Assembly: GCF_900108945.1 (NCBI RefSeq)
Contig: NZ_FNYE01000007.1
Coordinates: forward strand, 186,001-250,000
DNA length: 64,000 nucleotides
Direction: 5' to 3'
DNA from: Paraburkholderia diazotrophica
GTDB taxonomy: Bacteria; Pseudomonadota; Gammaproteobacteria; Burkholderiales; Burkholderiaceae
Shown here: piece after piece, positions 26,249 to 36,447 of the stretch
Position numbering within the stretch: position 1 is the stretch's first letter
How the letters are laid out: the number at the start of each line of letters is the position of its first letter
Notes under the pieces: generated by a model
What the model saw: only the letters and a program-made list of their open reading frames with translations
Database searches by the model: none
What the model was told of the DNA's origin: nothing
Made by a program: the position numbers and the translations under genes

Positions 26249-26574
26249 CGGGTCGGGATGCTCATGTGAGTCCAGCCGCGCGGCGCTGCGAACACGCATG
26301 CGCCATCCTCACGCACACGCGCGTGTACTTACAAGACGAATGACATGACCGATTTTGAAGGCGGCTGATGAAGCCTCTTCGTCGAGGCCGCGTCGTGTCG
26401 CGCGATGCCGCCGCGCCTCTCGCGCGCCGGCGGCTTTCAAAATAGCGCCGCATGATTCGTCTAGTTCTGTGTAGTTGGAGGTCTCCGCGCGGCGCTCACG
26501 TCGCATGCCTGCGCTCTCAGTCACAACGGCTCTCCAGTCAGTCGCGTCCCAGGACCGTCCCGTAGGAAGGCGAT
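26249..26574. promoter_or_regulatory. Divergent regulatory region between kinase and CHAT genes
   Basis: 326 bp with no gene, which must hold outward promoters for the kinase-mltA unit and the CHAT-TPS unit. ATTTTGAA (26352-26359) and its complement TTCAAAAT (26436-26443) form a spaced inverted repeat, extended imperfectly by GC-rich flanks. It may be an operator or a long RNA stem. No convincing promoter pair is seen. Confidence 0.4.
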
Positions 26575-28851
26575 GTGAACGAACTCAGAAGAATCCGGCG
26601 ATCCTGGAGGGCGTGCGACGCCTCGCGAGCGGTGCCGTGCGTGGCTATGGCTATGTGCACGGGCAGGTCCGATGCGAAGCCTCGCATCGCGCGCTCGCGC
26701 GTCATAGGATTGAGCGAGTGCATTGCTGCGCTCTCCGTCTGCGTGACTCTCGTCGTGAGCGCACCTGCATGCGCCGCGGGCGCTGTATCTTCGAGCTCCG
26801 TTGCACCGGGCCTCGCGCCCGAATCATCCGGCTTTCGCCAGGCCGCCGAGCGCGAACGCGACGCCGAAACACTGCAGACGCTAACAGCCGAAGGGCGCTT
26901 GCTGCTGTCGCGCGATCACGTCACGCTGCCTGCCTACGACTATTGCAGCATGGCGGTGTCGGCGGCCGAGCGCGGCGACTTCCGCGACAGCGTCGAGGCG
27001 GCCGCGCGCGCGCTCGTGATGGCGCAGCGCACCGACAACGCCGATCTTGCCGCGCTCTCGAAGCGCGATCTCGCCATCGCGTACAGCTACGCGGGTGATC
27101 TCGCCGACGCCGAAAAGTACGCGCAGGAAGCCCTTGCATCGACGCCCAAAGCGCCGGAGCAGGTGTTCGCGCCCGCGAACAAGGTGCTCGGCGATGTCGC
27201 GCTGCGGCGAGGCCATCCGCAGGATGCGCTCGCTGCGTACAACCGCGCACTGGAAACGGCGTCGCAACGCTACAGGCCATTGGTACTGCTGTCGATCACG
27301 AACGCGCAGATCGCCGCAGGCGACACAGAGGGCGCGCGCAAAACATTCGATTCCGCGAGTCCTCCGCCGACAGCCGAACTCGCGCCCGCATACCGTCGCA
27401 TCGAAGGCAATCTGCTGCTGGCCGAAGGCAAGCCGGAAGACGCGCGCAATGCATTCAACGCGCTCCTGAAGGAGAGCAGCTCGAACGATGCGAACTACGA
27501 CCGGCTGTGGGCGCACGAGGGGATCGGCCGCGCCGATCTCGTGCTCGGCGACAAAGGCAGGGCGCGCGAAGCCTATCTGCTTGCCGTCGACGATTCGGAA
27601 AAGATCCGCGCGCGTTTTCGCAGCGACGAGTTCAAGACGGGACTCTTCGGCGACACGCAATCGGTGTTCGAAAAGGCGATCGCGCTGACCGTCGAAGTCG
27701 GCGATTATGCATCGGCATGGAGCCTGTCCGAGCGCAGCCGCGCACGCGCGCTGCTGGACGTCGTACGCAATCGCGTCGACGCGGGCGTCGACGATCGTCA
27801 GCTGAACGGCGACGTGCCCGGTCTCGATGTGGTGCGCAATGCGCTGAAGCCGAACGAAGCGATCGTCGAATATCACAGCCTCGACAAGTCGATCGTCGTC
27901 TGGGTGATCCGCAACGAAGGGCTCAAGGGCTATACGCTGCCGATCGCGCGCGCCGACATGGATGCCGCCGTCACCGACATTCGCAACGCGATCGTGCGCC
28001 GACGGCCAGCCGCGATCACGTATGGCGACAAGCTCTACGCGCTGCTGATCGCGCCACTCGGGCTGCGCGAGAACGAACGGCTGATCATCGTGCCGCACGG
28101 CGCGCTTCACTATCTGCCGTTTCAGGCGCTGCACGGTCCCGATGGTTTTCTGATCCAGCGTCATTCCATTGCGCTCGAACCGTCGGCAAGCGTCGCGGTG
28201 CAACTCGAAGCACGCGAGCGGCAAGTCGCGAGCAATCTCGTCGCGTTCGGCAATCCGACGATCGCGCCCGCGTATGCGCTGCCGGGCGCCGAAGCCGAAG
28301 TGCGCGGCATCGCGCCGCTCTTCGCGCGCAACGAAGTATTCCTGCAAGCGAGCGCAACGCGCGTGAGCTTTCGCGACAATGCGCCCGCTGGCCGCGTCCT
28401 GCATGTGGCCACGCACGCCGAAGCGGACACGATCGACCCCCTGCATTCGCGCATCCTGCTCGCGCCCGCGACGCTGCCCGCCGATGGCCCCGACTCGCTG
28501 CTCGCGAAGGACATCTACAACCTGAAGCTCAACAACGTATCGCTTGTCACGTTGTCCGCGTGCGAGACCGGGCTGGGCCGGATCGCGCGCGGCGACGAAA
28601 TACTCGGCTTCACGCGCGCGTTCTTCTATGCGGGCGCGAGCAGCCTGATTGTGTCGATGTGGCCCGTGGCCGACGAATCGAGCGCGCTGACGATGCGCAC
28701 CTTCTATTCGCAACTCGCTGACGGCCAAGAGGCGATCGACGCGATGCGGACGGCACAACTCACGGTCATGCAGAACCCGCGCTTTGCGCATCCGTTCTTC
28801 TGGGCACCGTTCGACCTGATGGGAGGTTGGCGCCTGAGCATCGCGCGCTAA
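26575..28851 (+). CDS. TPR-CHAT domain protease-like protein
   Basis: 758 residues from GTG 26575 (site AGGAAGGCGAT). A hydrophobic segment at about 47-68 ending in SAPACAAG suggests export or membrane anchoring. Residues about 100-340 are helical TPR-like repeats (FRDSVEAAARALVMAQRTDN). The C-terminal 320 residues are a CHAT caspase-like domain, with catalytic His614 in HVATHAE and Cys663 in SACETGLG. CHAT proteases cleave specific partners after activation. The gene is immediately followed by the TpsB and TpsA genes, so the adhesin or its transporter is the obvious candidate substrate; this is inference. Confidence 0.88.
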   Translation: MNELRRIRRSWRACDASRAVPCVAMAMCTGRSDAKPRIARSRVIGLSECIAALSVCVTLVVSAPACAAGAVSSSSVAPGLAPESSGFRQAAERERDAETLQTLTAEGRLLLSRDHVTLPAYDYCSMAVSAAERGDFRDSVEAAARALVMAQRTDNADLAALSKRDLAIAYSYAGDLADAEKYAQEALASTPKAPEQVFAPANKVLGDVALRRGHPQDALAAYNRALETASQRYRPLVLLSITNAQIAAGDTEGARKTFDSASPPPTAELAPAYRRIEGNLLLAEGKPEDARNAFNALLKESSSNDANYDRLWAHEGIGRADLVLGDKGRAREAYLLAVDDSEKIRARFRSDEFKTGLFGDTQSVFEKAIALTVEVGDYASAWSLSERSRARALLDVVRNRVDAGVDDRQLNGDVPGLDVVRNALKPNEAIVEYHSLDKSIVVWVIRNEGLKGYTLPIARADMDAAVTDIRNAIVRRRPAAITYGDKLYALLIAPLGLRENERLIIVPHGALHYLPFQALHGPDGFLIQRHSIALEPSASVAVQLEARERQVASNLVAFGNPTIAPAYALPGAEAEVRGIAPLFARNEVFLQASATRVSFRDNAPAGRVLHVATHAEADTIDPLHSRILLAPATLPADGPDSLLAKDIYNLKLNNVSLVTLSACETGLGRIARGDEILGFTRAFFYAGASSLIVSMWPVADESSALTMRTFYSQLADGQEAIDAMRTAQLTVMQNPRFAHPFFWAPFDLMGGWRLSIAR

Positions 28852-28859
28852 GAACAATA

Positions 28860-30539
28860 ATGAAGACACCACTTCGACTGATCGCCGCGGCATTGGCCTG
28901 CAGCGGAACATTCGCGTGGGGCGAGACGCTGCCGAATGCGGGCAGCATTCTCCAGCAGACGGCGCCCCGCGAGACGCGCCCCGCGCCGCCGGGCGGCGGC
29001 GAGGCGCTGCCCGGCGTGCCGCCGGCGACGCCGCCTCCCGTCGCGGCGCCCGGTCCGACGTTCACGCTCAAGGGCATCACGTTCAAGGGCAACGATACGA
29101 TTTCCTCCGACGAGCTGCTTGCGCCCGTGCGCGACCAGATCGGCAAGCAGATCGGCTTCGCGGATCTCGAAGCGATCGCGGCCAAGGTCACGCAGGTGTA
29201 TCGCGCGCGCGGCTATCTGCTGGCTCAGGTGGTGATTCCGCAGCAGGACGTCAGCGCGGGGACGGTCGAGTTCACCGTGCTCGAAGGGCGCGTGGGCCAT
29301 GTGCGGCTCGATATCGCGGCAGGCACGCCCGTCCGCGAGAGCCTGATACGCGAGCGCGTCGCGCAGATTCCCGTCGGCAAGCCGTTGCAGCAGCACGATA
29401 TCGAACGCACGATGCTGCTGCTGTCCGACTTGCCGGGCATCCAGGTGACGTCAGCGATCGAGACGGGCGCGGAGCCGGGCACGGTCGATCTGAGCATCAG
29501 CGTCTCGCCCGCCAAACGCTGGACCTTCGCCGTCGACGTCGACAACTATGGCGCGCCCGAAAGCGGAACGTGGCGCCTGGGCGCATTGGCGCGGCTCAAC
29601 TCGCCGTTCATGATCGGCGACAACCTGGACTTGCGCCTGCTCGGCAGCGAACGGCTCGACACCGTCTATGGCCGCGCCGGCTACGAGGCACCCGTCAATG
29701 CGTATGGCACGCGCGTCGGTGTCGCCGTGTCGCGGCTCAACTATGCGCTCGGAAAGGAGTTCGCGTCGCTCGACGCGCAGGGTGAGGCGACCGTCGTCGA
29801 CCTGACGCTCACGCATCCGCTCGTGCGCACCCGCAGCCAGAACCTGCTCGCGCGCGTCAACCTCGAGTATCGCGATCTGATCGACAACGTGGGCGTCGTC
29901 GATTCGCACAATCCGCGTTCGCTGATCGAAGGCAGCGTCGGCCTGAGCTACGAAAGCCGCGATACGTTGCTCGGCGGCGGCTTCAATAGCGCGGACGTGG
30001 AGCTGCTGATCGGCAGCGTTCATTTCAGGAATGCGCAGGCCGAGACAATCGATGCGTCGGCGTTCGGCCGCAACACGCAAGGCAACGAAATGCGCGCGAC
30101 CTTTTTCGCGAACCGGCTGAATGCGGTGACGGAGCGCGTCAGCATGTTCGCGGGCATTTCCGGCCAGTGGGCGGCCACGACGCTCGACAACTCGTCGCGC
30201 TTCCTGCTCGGCGGGCCGCACGCGGTGCGCGCGTATTCGCCGTCCGAGGCGCTCGTCGACGAAGGGTTCGTGGCGACTGTCGAAGGGCGTTACGCGATCA
30301 CGTCGAAAGCGACGGTGTTCGGTTTCTTCGATTTCGGCACCGGCTGGTACAACGCGAACGCGCGGCCGAACCAGGGGACGAACGTGATCACGAGAAGCGG
30401 CCTGGGCCTCGGCGCGTTCTGGTCGGCGCCGGGCGGCATCGCGGTGCAGGGCACCGTCGCGTGGCGCACGACGGGCTCCGATACGACGGGCAACGACAAG
30501 GTGCCGCGCTTATACGTGCAGTTGACGAAGACGTTCTAG
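28860..30539 (+). CDS. TpsB outer-membrane transporter (ShlB/FhaC/HecB family)
   Basis: 559 residues with a signal peptide (about 1-22), a Pro-rich periplasmic linker, POTRA domains (TFTLKGITFKGNDTISSDEL starting near residue 67, and VEFTVLEGRVGHVRLD) and a C-terminal 16-stranded barrel ending in Phe (RLYVQLTKTF). This is the pore of a two-partner secretion pair that exports the TpsA protein encoded 24 bp downstream. ATG 28860 lies 8 bp after the CHAT stop codon, indicating a shared transcript. Confidence 0.92.
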   Translation: MKTPLRLIAAALACSGTFAWGETLPNAGSILQQTAPRETRPAPPGGGEALPGVPPATPPPVAAPGPTFTLKGITFKGNDTISSDELLAPVRDQIGKQIGFADLEAIAAKVTQVYRARGYLLAQVVIPQQDVSAGTVEFTVLEGRVGHVRLDIAAGTPVRESLIRERVAQIPVGKPLQQHDIERTMLLLSDLPGIQVTSAIETGAEPGTVDLSISVSPAKRWTFAVDVDNYGAPESGTWRLGALARLNSPFMIGDNLDLRLLGSERLDTVYGRAGYEAPVNAYGTRVGVAVSRLNYALGKEFASLDAQGEATVVDLTLTHPLVRTRSQNLLARVNLEYRDLIDNVGVVDSHNPRSLIEGSVGLSYESRDTLLGGGFNSADVELLIGSVHFRNAQAETIDASAFGRNTQGNEMRATFFANRLNAVTERVSMFAGISGQWAATTLDNSSRFLLGGPHAVRAYSPSEALVDEGFVATVEGRYAITSKATVFGFFDFGTGWYNANARPNQGTNVITRSGLGLGAFWSAPGGIAVQGTVAWRTTGSDTTGNDKVPRLYVQLTKTF

Positions 30540-30563
30540 TGGGCCATCGGCCTGAGGTGTGCG

Positions 30564-33500
30564 ATGAACAAGCCCTGTAGTGTGCGATCGGATGTGCGGC
30601 CGGGTGTGGGTCCGGGCGCGCGTTCGCTACGCGCCGGCACGATCGCCAGCGCGGTGACTGCGCTGTTCGCCGCGTCGTGCGGACCGGCGGCGCTTGCGAA
30701 TCCGACGGGTGCGCAAGTGGTGTCGGGAACGGTGAGCGTCGCGGTGCCCGGCGCGGGGCAAATGAACATCACGCAATCGTCGCCGAAGGCGATCGTCAAC
30801 TGGAACACGTTTTCGATCGGCGCGAGCGAGGGCGTGAAGATCGTGCAGCCATCGGCGAGCGCGGCCTTGCTCAACCGCGTGATGGGCAACGATGCGAGCG
30901 TGATCGCGGGACGCCTGCAGGCAAACGGCAAAGTGTTCCTCGTCAATCCCGCCGGTGTGATCTTTGCGCCCGGCTCGTCGGTGAACGTCGGCTCGCTGGT
31001 CGCGTCGACGCTCAACATCTCGAACGCCGATTTCCTCGTGGGCAACTACCGTTTCGTCGGCGCATCGGCGGCGCCTGTCAGCAACGCCGGCACGCTCACG
31101 GCGGGATCGGGCGGCACGATCGCGCTGCTCGGCGGGACGGTCAGCAATACAGGTACGGTCAGCGCGCGTCTCGGCACGGTCGCGCTCGGCGCGGGCAGCG
31201 ACATCACCGTGGACTTCGCCGGCGACGGCTTGACCACGCTGAAGATCAACGCAGGCGCAGCCCGCGCGCTGATCGGCAACACCGGGACGCTCGCGGCCGA
31301 CGGCGGCACCGTGCTCATGAGCGCGCAGACAGCCGATGCGCTCGCGGGCACCGTGATCAATCAGCAGGGCATCGTGCGCGCGCAGAGCGTTGCCGAGCGC
31401 AACGGACGCATCGTGCTGGACGGCGGCACGAACGGCGTCGTGATGGCGGGCGGGACGCTCGATGCAACGGGCGGCGCGGGCCTGACGGGTGGCCGCGTGG
31501 ACGTGACGGGTTATGACGTCGCACTGCCCGACGGGGCGCGTGTCGATGCAAGCGGCGCGGCGGGCGGCGGCACGGTGCGCTTTGGCGGCGGCGCAGCAGG
31601 CGGCGATGCCGACATTCGCAATGCGAACGCGATCTGGATGTCGCCGGGCGCGAGCATTCACGCCGACGCATCGCAGAGCGGCAACGGCGGCCATGTCGTC
31701 GCGTACAGCGCGACGACGAGCCGCATTTACGGCACGCTATCGGCGAAGGGCGGCGCACAGGGCGGCAACGGCGGACTGATCGAGACGTCGGGCCATTATC
31801 TCGACACAGCCGGTGTGAAGATCGACGCGTCGGCTGTTAAAGGGCGGGCCGGCACGTGGCTGCTCGATCCATTCGATGTATTCATTCAGCCGGACCCGAT
31901 CGGACTTGCTGCTATCACGGCGGCTGCCGCGCCGGGCAGCACGACGACGTTCGCGGCAACGAGTGACAACAGCGTCGTGTTCCGTTCCGACATCGAGACG
32001 CCGCTTGGCAACGGCACGTCTGTCACGATCACGACGGGAACGGGCGGCGCGCAAGCGGGCAATATCTCCATCCAGACGCGGATCACGAAGACGGCGCTAT
32101 CGCCCGCAGGCAACAACGCGACGACGCTCACATTCAGCGCGGCCGGCTCGATCACGGATAACGGACAGGACATCACATCGCAGGCGGGCCCGCTCAATCT
32201 CGTATTCGATGCGAACGTGGGCGGCGCGACGCCCGCGAATTCGGTGAGGCTCACCAACGTTGCAATCGATACCAACGGCGGATCGTTGACGATCGGCGAC
32301 GCCGGCCAGAGCGCGGTGATCATCAACAACTCGACGGTGCATACGGAAGCGGGCGCGATCACTATCACGGGCGCGGCGGAACCGGAATTCCACGGCATCG
32401 CGATCGGCTATTCGCTGCTCGCCACGACGAGCGGCAACGTGACGCTCGCTGGTTCGAGCACGTTCGGCAATGGCATCGACGTGCAGCAGGGCGCGATCGA
32501 GACCGCGAGCGGCGCGATTTCGCTCAGCGGCAGCGGCAGCGCGGGCCTGTTCGGCGGCAGCGCTTTCGGCGTGAACATCTCGGGCGGACCGTACGCGCAG
32601 CTCAATCCGGACGAATCGACGACGCTGATTCCGAACATCGACGCGACGGGCAGCGGCACGGTCACGATCAACGGCGTCATCACGGGCAGCACGAGCGGCT
32701 CCGGCGTGAACCTCAACAATGCGCAACTCGCGGCGGCGACAGGCAATGTCGCGCTGACGGGTTCTGCGGACGTCACCAATCAGGGCGCGGGCGTCACGCT
32801 GCAAAGCGCGACGATCAGTACGACGGGCGGACGCGTATCGATCACCGGTTCGGCGTCGGCCAGTCAGGCGGTGGCGATCGGCTACGCGGCGACGGGTCTC
32901 GCATCGGGCGTCGCGCTCGGCTATGCGCTCGTCAGCACGGGCGACGGCAGCATCAGCGTGACGGGCTCGTCGAGCTTGAGCGGCTTGTCGACGTTGGGCG
33001 GCGTCGGCGTCGATATCGAGCAAAGCGCGCTGCGCACGACGGGGCAAGGTTCGATCGCCGTGACGGGGACTGCGGGCAGTACGGCCACCGGACCGGCGAC
33101 GGGCGTGATCGTCAACGGCAATTTCACGAACCAGGCTCCGCCGGGCACCACGCCCGCATTGTCGGCGACGGGCGCGGGCGCGATTTCCGTCAACGGCAAC
33201 GCGCAAGCGATGACGGGCACCGGCCTCAGCGTGAACAACGCGACGTTCACGGCCGCGTCGGGCGCGATCGGCATGGCGGGCACGGCGACCGTCAGCAACA
33301 CGGGCGACGGAGCCGACTTCACGAGCACACTGATCAGCGCGGGCGCCGGCAATGTCACGATCAGCGGAAGCGCGAATGTCACGCTGGGCGGCTCCGGCGT
33401 CGTGCTCGACGATACATCGATGAGCACGACGAGCGGCAACGTATCGGTGAACGGCGCGGTCAACGGCGCGACGGCGTTCGGCAGCGGCGTCGGCACGTTC

Positions 33501-35582
33501 GGCGCATTCCTGGTCACCAACGCGGACAACACCGTCACGCAATTGCCGCTGATCGTCACGGGGAGTGGCAACATCATCGTCGCGGGCAGCACGCCTGCGA
33601 CGACATCGGGCAGCATCGCGTTCGATCTCAACAACGGATCGATATCGTCGACGAGCGGCGCGATCTCGCTGTCGGGCAGGACCACGGGCACGCCCGCGAC
33701 GAACCTCACGTCGACGGGCGTGGTGCTCGAAAGCCTGACTGAATCGACTGTGCCGACGCCTTCGACGGTCACGACGGGCAGCGGCCAGTTGAGCATCGAC
33801 GGCAGCGGCTCCGGCGCGAATGCGCAAGGCGTGCTGATCGCCGACGGCACGCGCATCGCGTCGAACGACGGCGGCGCGATCGATATCCGTGGCGTCGTGA
33901 CCAGCCCGACGACGAGGGCGAACGGCGGCAACGTGCAGTTCGACTACGGCACACTGCTCCTGAACGGCAGCGTGAGTTCGACGAAGCCTGGCAGCACGAT
34001 CTCGCTCGCCGGGTCGACCAACACGTCGGATGCGGGGCTCGCGTTCGGCGCGGTGCCGATGCCGCCATTCATGGGTTCGCTGGAGGCTTCGAGTTTCTTC
34101 CACGCGGCGGGCCCTGTATCCGTCAACGGCGCGCCGAACGGATCGGTCGTGCTGCGCGCGGCGAACGACAACACGTCGCAAAGCATCTTGAGCCGCAGCG
34201 CGAGCGTCGCGGGCGGCGGGGGCGTGCTTTCGATACTGCCCGCCAGCGTCAACCCTTCGACGTTCGCGTTGACGCCGCAAGACGCGACGCCGATTACGCT
34301 GTTCGGCACGAGCGGCGGGATGAGCATCGACGCACAGACGTTCGCGAGCTTCACGAACTTCCAGACGCTCACGCTCGGTTCTGACACGCAGACCGGTCTC
34401 ATTACCGTGAACGGCGTGTGCGGCTCGGCGAGCGGCGCTTGTCAGCTCGTAAAGCCCGGTCTGAACATGAACCTCGCGTTGTCGAATCCGGGTGCGGGCA
34501 GTCAGGGTATTCAACTGCCGTTCGGATTGTCGCTTGGCGCGGGACATACGCTGGCGTTGGTGTCGGCGGGCGCCGTGACCGACCCGGGCGGCATCCAGGC
34601 GGCGAACCTGCTGTTGTCGGGGCCCGGCTCGTTCACGCTGACCGATCCGCAGAACGACGTCGGCGTGCTAGCGCTCGTCAACGCGGGCAACGTGAACTTC
34701 GTCGATTCGCACGGCTTCGCGATCGGGCCCGTGACCAGCCCGACATACAACGCGACGTCGGGCACGTTGACCACGATCGACGGCACCCATTCGACGCTTA
34801 CAGGAAACCTGATCGCGCAGGCCGCGACGGGCAATATCGCGCTCAATACGAGTCTGACTTCCAGCGGTACCGTCGATCTCGTGATGGAGAACGGCGTCTT
34901 CACGGCACGCAACTCGGGCGCGCTGAGCGCCACGAACGGATGGCGGATCTGGGCGGCCACCTGGAACCAGGAAGTGCGGGGCAACGTGCAGCCGAATACC
35001 GCGCAGCCCAACTTCTATGGATGCGTCTTCGGTGCCGGATGCAGTTGGGGCGGCACGGTGCCCACGACGGGCAATCACTACGTCTATGCCTCGAGGCCCA
35101 CTGTGACCGTTACCGCGAATGGCGCGACGCGCATCGCCGGCGCGCCCAATCCTGCGTTCACGTTCACAGCCAATGGACTCATCAACGGCGATACGGCAGC
35201 AGGCGCGCTGACGGGTTCACTGACGACGCCCGCGAACCAGAACTCACTGCCGGGCCAATATCCGATCGATCCGAACTTCCTGTCGAGCGTCGGATACGTC
35301 GTGAACGAAGTGCCCGCGACGCTGACCGTCATCACGCCGCCGAATCCCGTTGCGCAAGCGGGTTTGCAGTCGTTCTTCAGCAACCAGGAGCAAACCTTCG
35401 TCTATGAAAACAATCTGCAAGGTACGAATATCTGCATCGGTTCGAACCAGCCGCTCTTTACGACGGCAACGCCCGGTGACAATCAGGACATACTCGCCGT
35501 CGAATGGAAGCGTGTGCGCTCGCAGCCCAATCTGAACAGTTGCATGTTGTTGAACAGTCCGCATGGATGCGGCGATTTCTAG
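30564..35582 (+). CDS. TpsA filamentous-haemagglutinin-type exoprotein
   Basis: 1672 residues. After an extended signal region (about 1-46), a TPS secretion domain runs to about residue 290 with the family motifs QSSPKAIVNWNTFSIGASEG and VFLVNPAGVIFAPGSSVNV. The middle 1100 residues are Gly/Thr/Ser/Ala-rich repeats typical of a right-handed beta helix (GSGTVTINGVITGSTSGSGV and many variants). A module near 1500-1590 (APNPAFTFTANGLINGDTA) resembles an MBG-type domain. There is no C-terminal toxin domain; the protein ends in a Cys-containing tail (SCMLLNSPHGCGDF). Probably a surface adhesin or biofilm matrix protein secreted by the preceding TpsB. Confidence 0.92.
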   Translation: MNKPCSVRSDVRPGVGPGARSLRAGTIASAVTALFAASCGPAALANPTGAQVVSGTVSVAVPGAGQMNITQSSPKAIVNWNTFSIGASEGVKIVQPSASAALLNRVMGNDASVIAGRLQANGKVFLVNPAGVIFAPGSSVNVGSLVASTLNISNADFLVGNYRFVGASAAPVSNAGTLTAGSGGTIALLGGTVSNTGTVSARLGTVALGAGSDITVDFAGDGLTTLKINAGAARALIGNTGTLAADGGTVLMSAQTADALAGTVINQQGIVRAQSVAERNGRIVLDGGTNGVVMAGGTLDATGGAGLTGGRVDVTGYDVALPDGARVDASGAAGGGTVRFGGGAAGGDADIRNANAIWMSPGASIHADASQSGNGGHVVAYSATTSRIYGTLSAKGGAQGGNGGLIETSGHYLDTAGVKIDASAVKGRAGTWLLDPFDVFIQPDPIGLAAITAAAAPGSTTTFAATSDNSVVFRSDIETPLGNGTSVTITTGTGGAQAGNISIQTRITKTALSPAGNNATTLTFSAAGSITDNGQDITSQAGPLNLVFDANVGGATPANSVRLTNVAIDTNGGSLTIGDAGQSAVIINNSTVHTEAGAITITGAAEPEFHGIAIGYSLLATTSGNVTLAGSSTFGNGIDVQQGAIETASGAISLSGSGSAGLFGGSAFGVNISGGPYAQLNPDESTTLIPNIDATGSGTVTINGVITGSTSGSGVNLNNAQLAAATGNVALTGSADVTNQGAGVTLQSATISTTGGRVSITGSASASQAVAIGYAATGLASGVALGYALVSTGDGSISVTGSSSLSGLSTLGGVGVDIEQSALRTTGQGSIAVTGTAGSTATGPATGVIVNGNFTNQAPPGTTPALSATGAGAISVNGNAQAMTGTGLSVNNATFTAASGAIGMAGTATVSNTGDGADFTSTLISAGAGNVTISGSANVTLGGSGVVLDDTSMSTTSGNVSVNGAVNGATAFGSGVGTFGAFLVTNADNTVTQLPLIVTGSGNIIVAGSTPATTSGSIAFDLNNGSISSTSGAISLSGRTTGTPATNLTSTGVVLESLTESTVPTPSTVTTGSGQLSIDGSGSGANAQGVLIADGTRIASNDGGAIDIRGVVTSPTTRANGGNVQFDYGTLLLNGSVSSTKPGSTISLAGSTNTSDAGLAFGAVPMPPFMGSLEASSFFHAAGPVSVNGAPNGSVVLRAANDNTSQSILSRSASVAGGGGVLSILPASVNPSTFALTPQDATPITLFGTSGGMSIDAQTFASFTNFQTLTLGSDTQTGLITVNGVCGSASGACQLVKPGLNMNLALSNPGAGSQGIQLPFGLSLGAGHTLALVSAGAVTDPGGIQAANLLLSGPGSFTLTDPQNDVGVLALVNAGNVNFVDSHGFAIGPVTSPTYNATSGTLTTIDGTHSTLTGNLIAQAATGNIALNTSLTSSGTVDLVMENGVFTARNSGALSATNGWRIWAATWNQEVRGNVQPNTAQPNFYGCVFGAGCSWGGTVPTTGNHYVYASRPTVTVTANGATRIAGAPNPAFTFTANGLINGDTAAGALTGSLTTPANQNSLPGQYPIDPNFLSSVGYVVNEVPATLTVITPPNPVAQAGLQSFFSNQEQTFVYENNLQGTNICIGSNQPLFTTATPGDNQDILAVEWKRVRSQPNLNSCMLLNSPHGCGDF

Positions 35583-35634
35583 CAACGTTCGGGGCGGTCG
35601 ACGTGGAGATAGACAGCAACTGAGATGCGCACTG

Positions 35635-36447
35635 TCATGAAGGCGCGCGGTTTGTCTGCAATACGGTTGCCTGCGAGTCTTCCGCGCCAGCTTCCGCGTC
35701 GACGATCCATACGGCCATTGCGCTCAGGTTGTCGCGGTTCGCGTCCGCCGATGCACGCACTTGCGCGGCGAGTGCGTCGAGCCAGGCGTCCGGTGTCGCG
35801 GCGTTGTGCAGCGCTTCGCATATAGCGGTTTCGTCGACGTATTCCCACAGTCCATCGCTGCACAGCAGGAACGCGTCGCCATCGTGCAGATGGAAGGTGC
35901 CGGACGAACCCGTGATGTGCAGATCGAAGCGCGTGCCGAGCGCCGCGAGCAGCACGTTGCGGCGCGGATGATGACGTGCTGCGTCGGGGGACAGCAAGCG
36001 CGCGTCGACCATTTCCTGAACCATGCTGTGATCGCGCGTCTGCGCGCAGACGTTGCCGCCACGAAAGCAATAGAGACGCGAATCGCCGCAATGCGCCCAC
36101 GCCGCCGTGCGCTGCTCGCAGTCGATCGCGAGCACCACGGCCGTCGAGCGCATGTCTTTGAGCGCGGCGCCGCCACGCGTCTGTTCCTCGACGATGTTGT
36201 CGTTCGCGTGAGCGAGCGCGCTCGCGAGACGCTGGCCTGTCGGCGGCAATTCGCCGACGGTCAGATAGCGCAGATCCGCGAGCACGGAATCGACGACGAT
36301 CGCCGATGCCGTATCGCCGCCGCCATGTCCGCCCGCGCCGTCCGCAAGCACGCAGTAATAAAGGCGCTCGCTCGACCAGTCGCCGAGCGAGTCTTCGTTG
36401 CGTTGCCGGCCGCCGCGGTCCGTCAGGCTTGCTGTGGCAAGTCGCAC
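35635..36447 (-). CDS. PP2C-family Ser/Thr phosphatase (PppA-like)
   Basis: A 270-residue cytoplasmic phosphatase with the PP2C metal-binding motifs in order: NEDSLGDW (17-24), VLADGAGGHGGGDTAS, STAVVLAID, HCGDSRLYCF, LCSDGLWEYVDE and RDNLSAMAVWIVD. It starts at GTG 36447, inside the end of the upstream sigma-like gene (25-bp overlap). In T6SS loci PppA dephosphorylates the FHA protein and opposes the kinase PpkA; a FHA protein (TagH) and a candidate kinase both occur in this window. The link is therefore reasonable but not proven. Confidence 0.9.
   Translation of the reverse strand: MRLATASLTDRGGRQRNEDSLGDWSSERLYYCVLADGAGGHGGGDTASAIVVDSVLADLRYLTVGELPPTGQRLASALAHANDNIVEEQTRGGAALKDMRSTAVVLAIDCEQRTAAWAHCGDSRLYCFRGGNVCAQTRDHSMVQEMVDARLLSPDAARHHPRRNVLLAALGTRFDLHITGSSGTFHLHDGDAFLLCSDGLWEYVDETAICEALHNAATPDAWLDALAAQVRASADANRDNLSAMAVWIVDAEAGAEDSQATVLQTNRAPS

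Noticed and set aside
31046..31360. Short minus-strand frames rich in Val/Pro/Ser inside the TPS domain
   Set aside because: Artefacts of the repeat codon pattern in tpsA; a full-length TPS domain reads through on the plus strand.
32097..34547. An 816-codon open frame opposite the TpsA gene
   Set aside because: Composition is Arg/Ala/Asp-rich repeats mirroring the beta-helix repeats of TpsA; no start signal or family.
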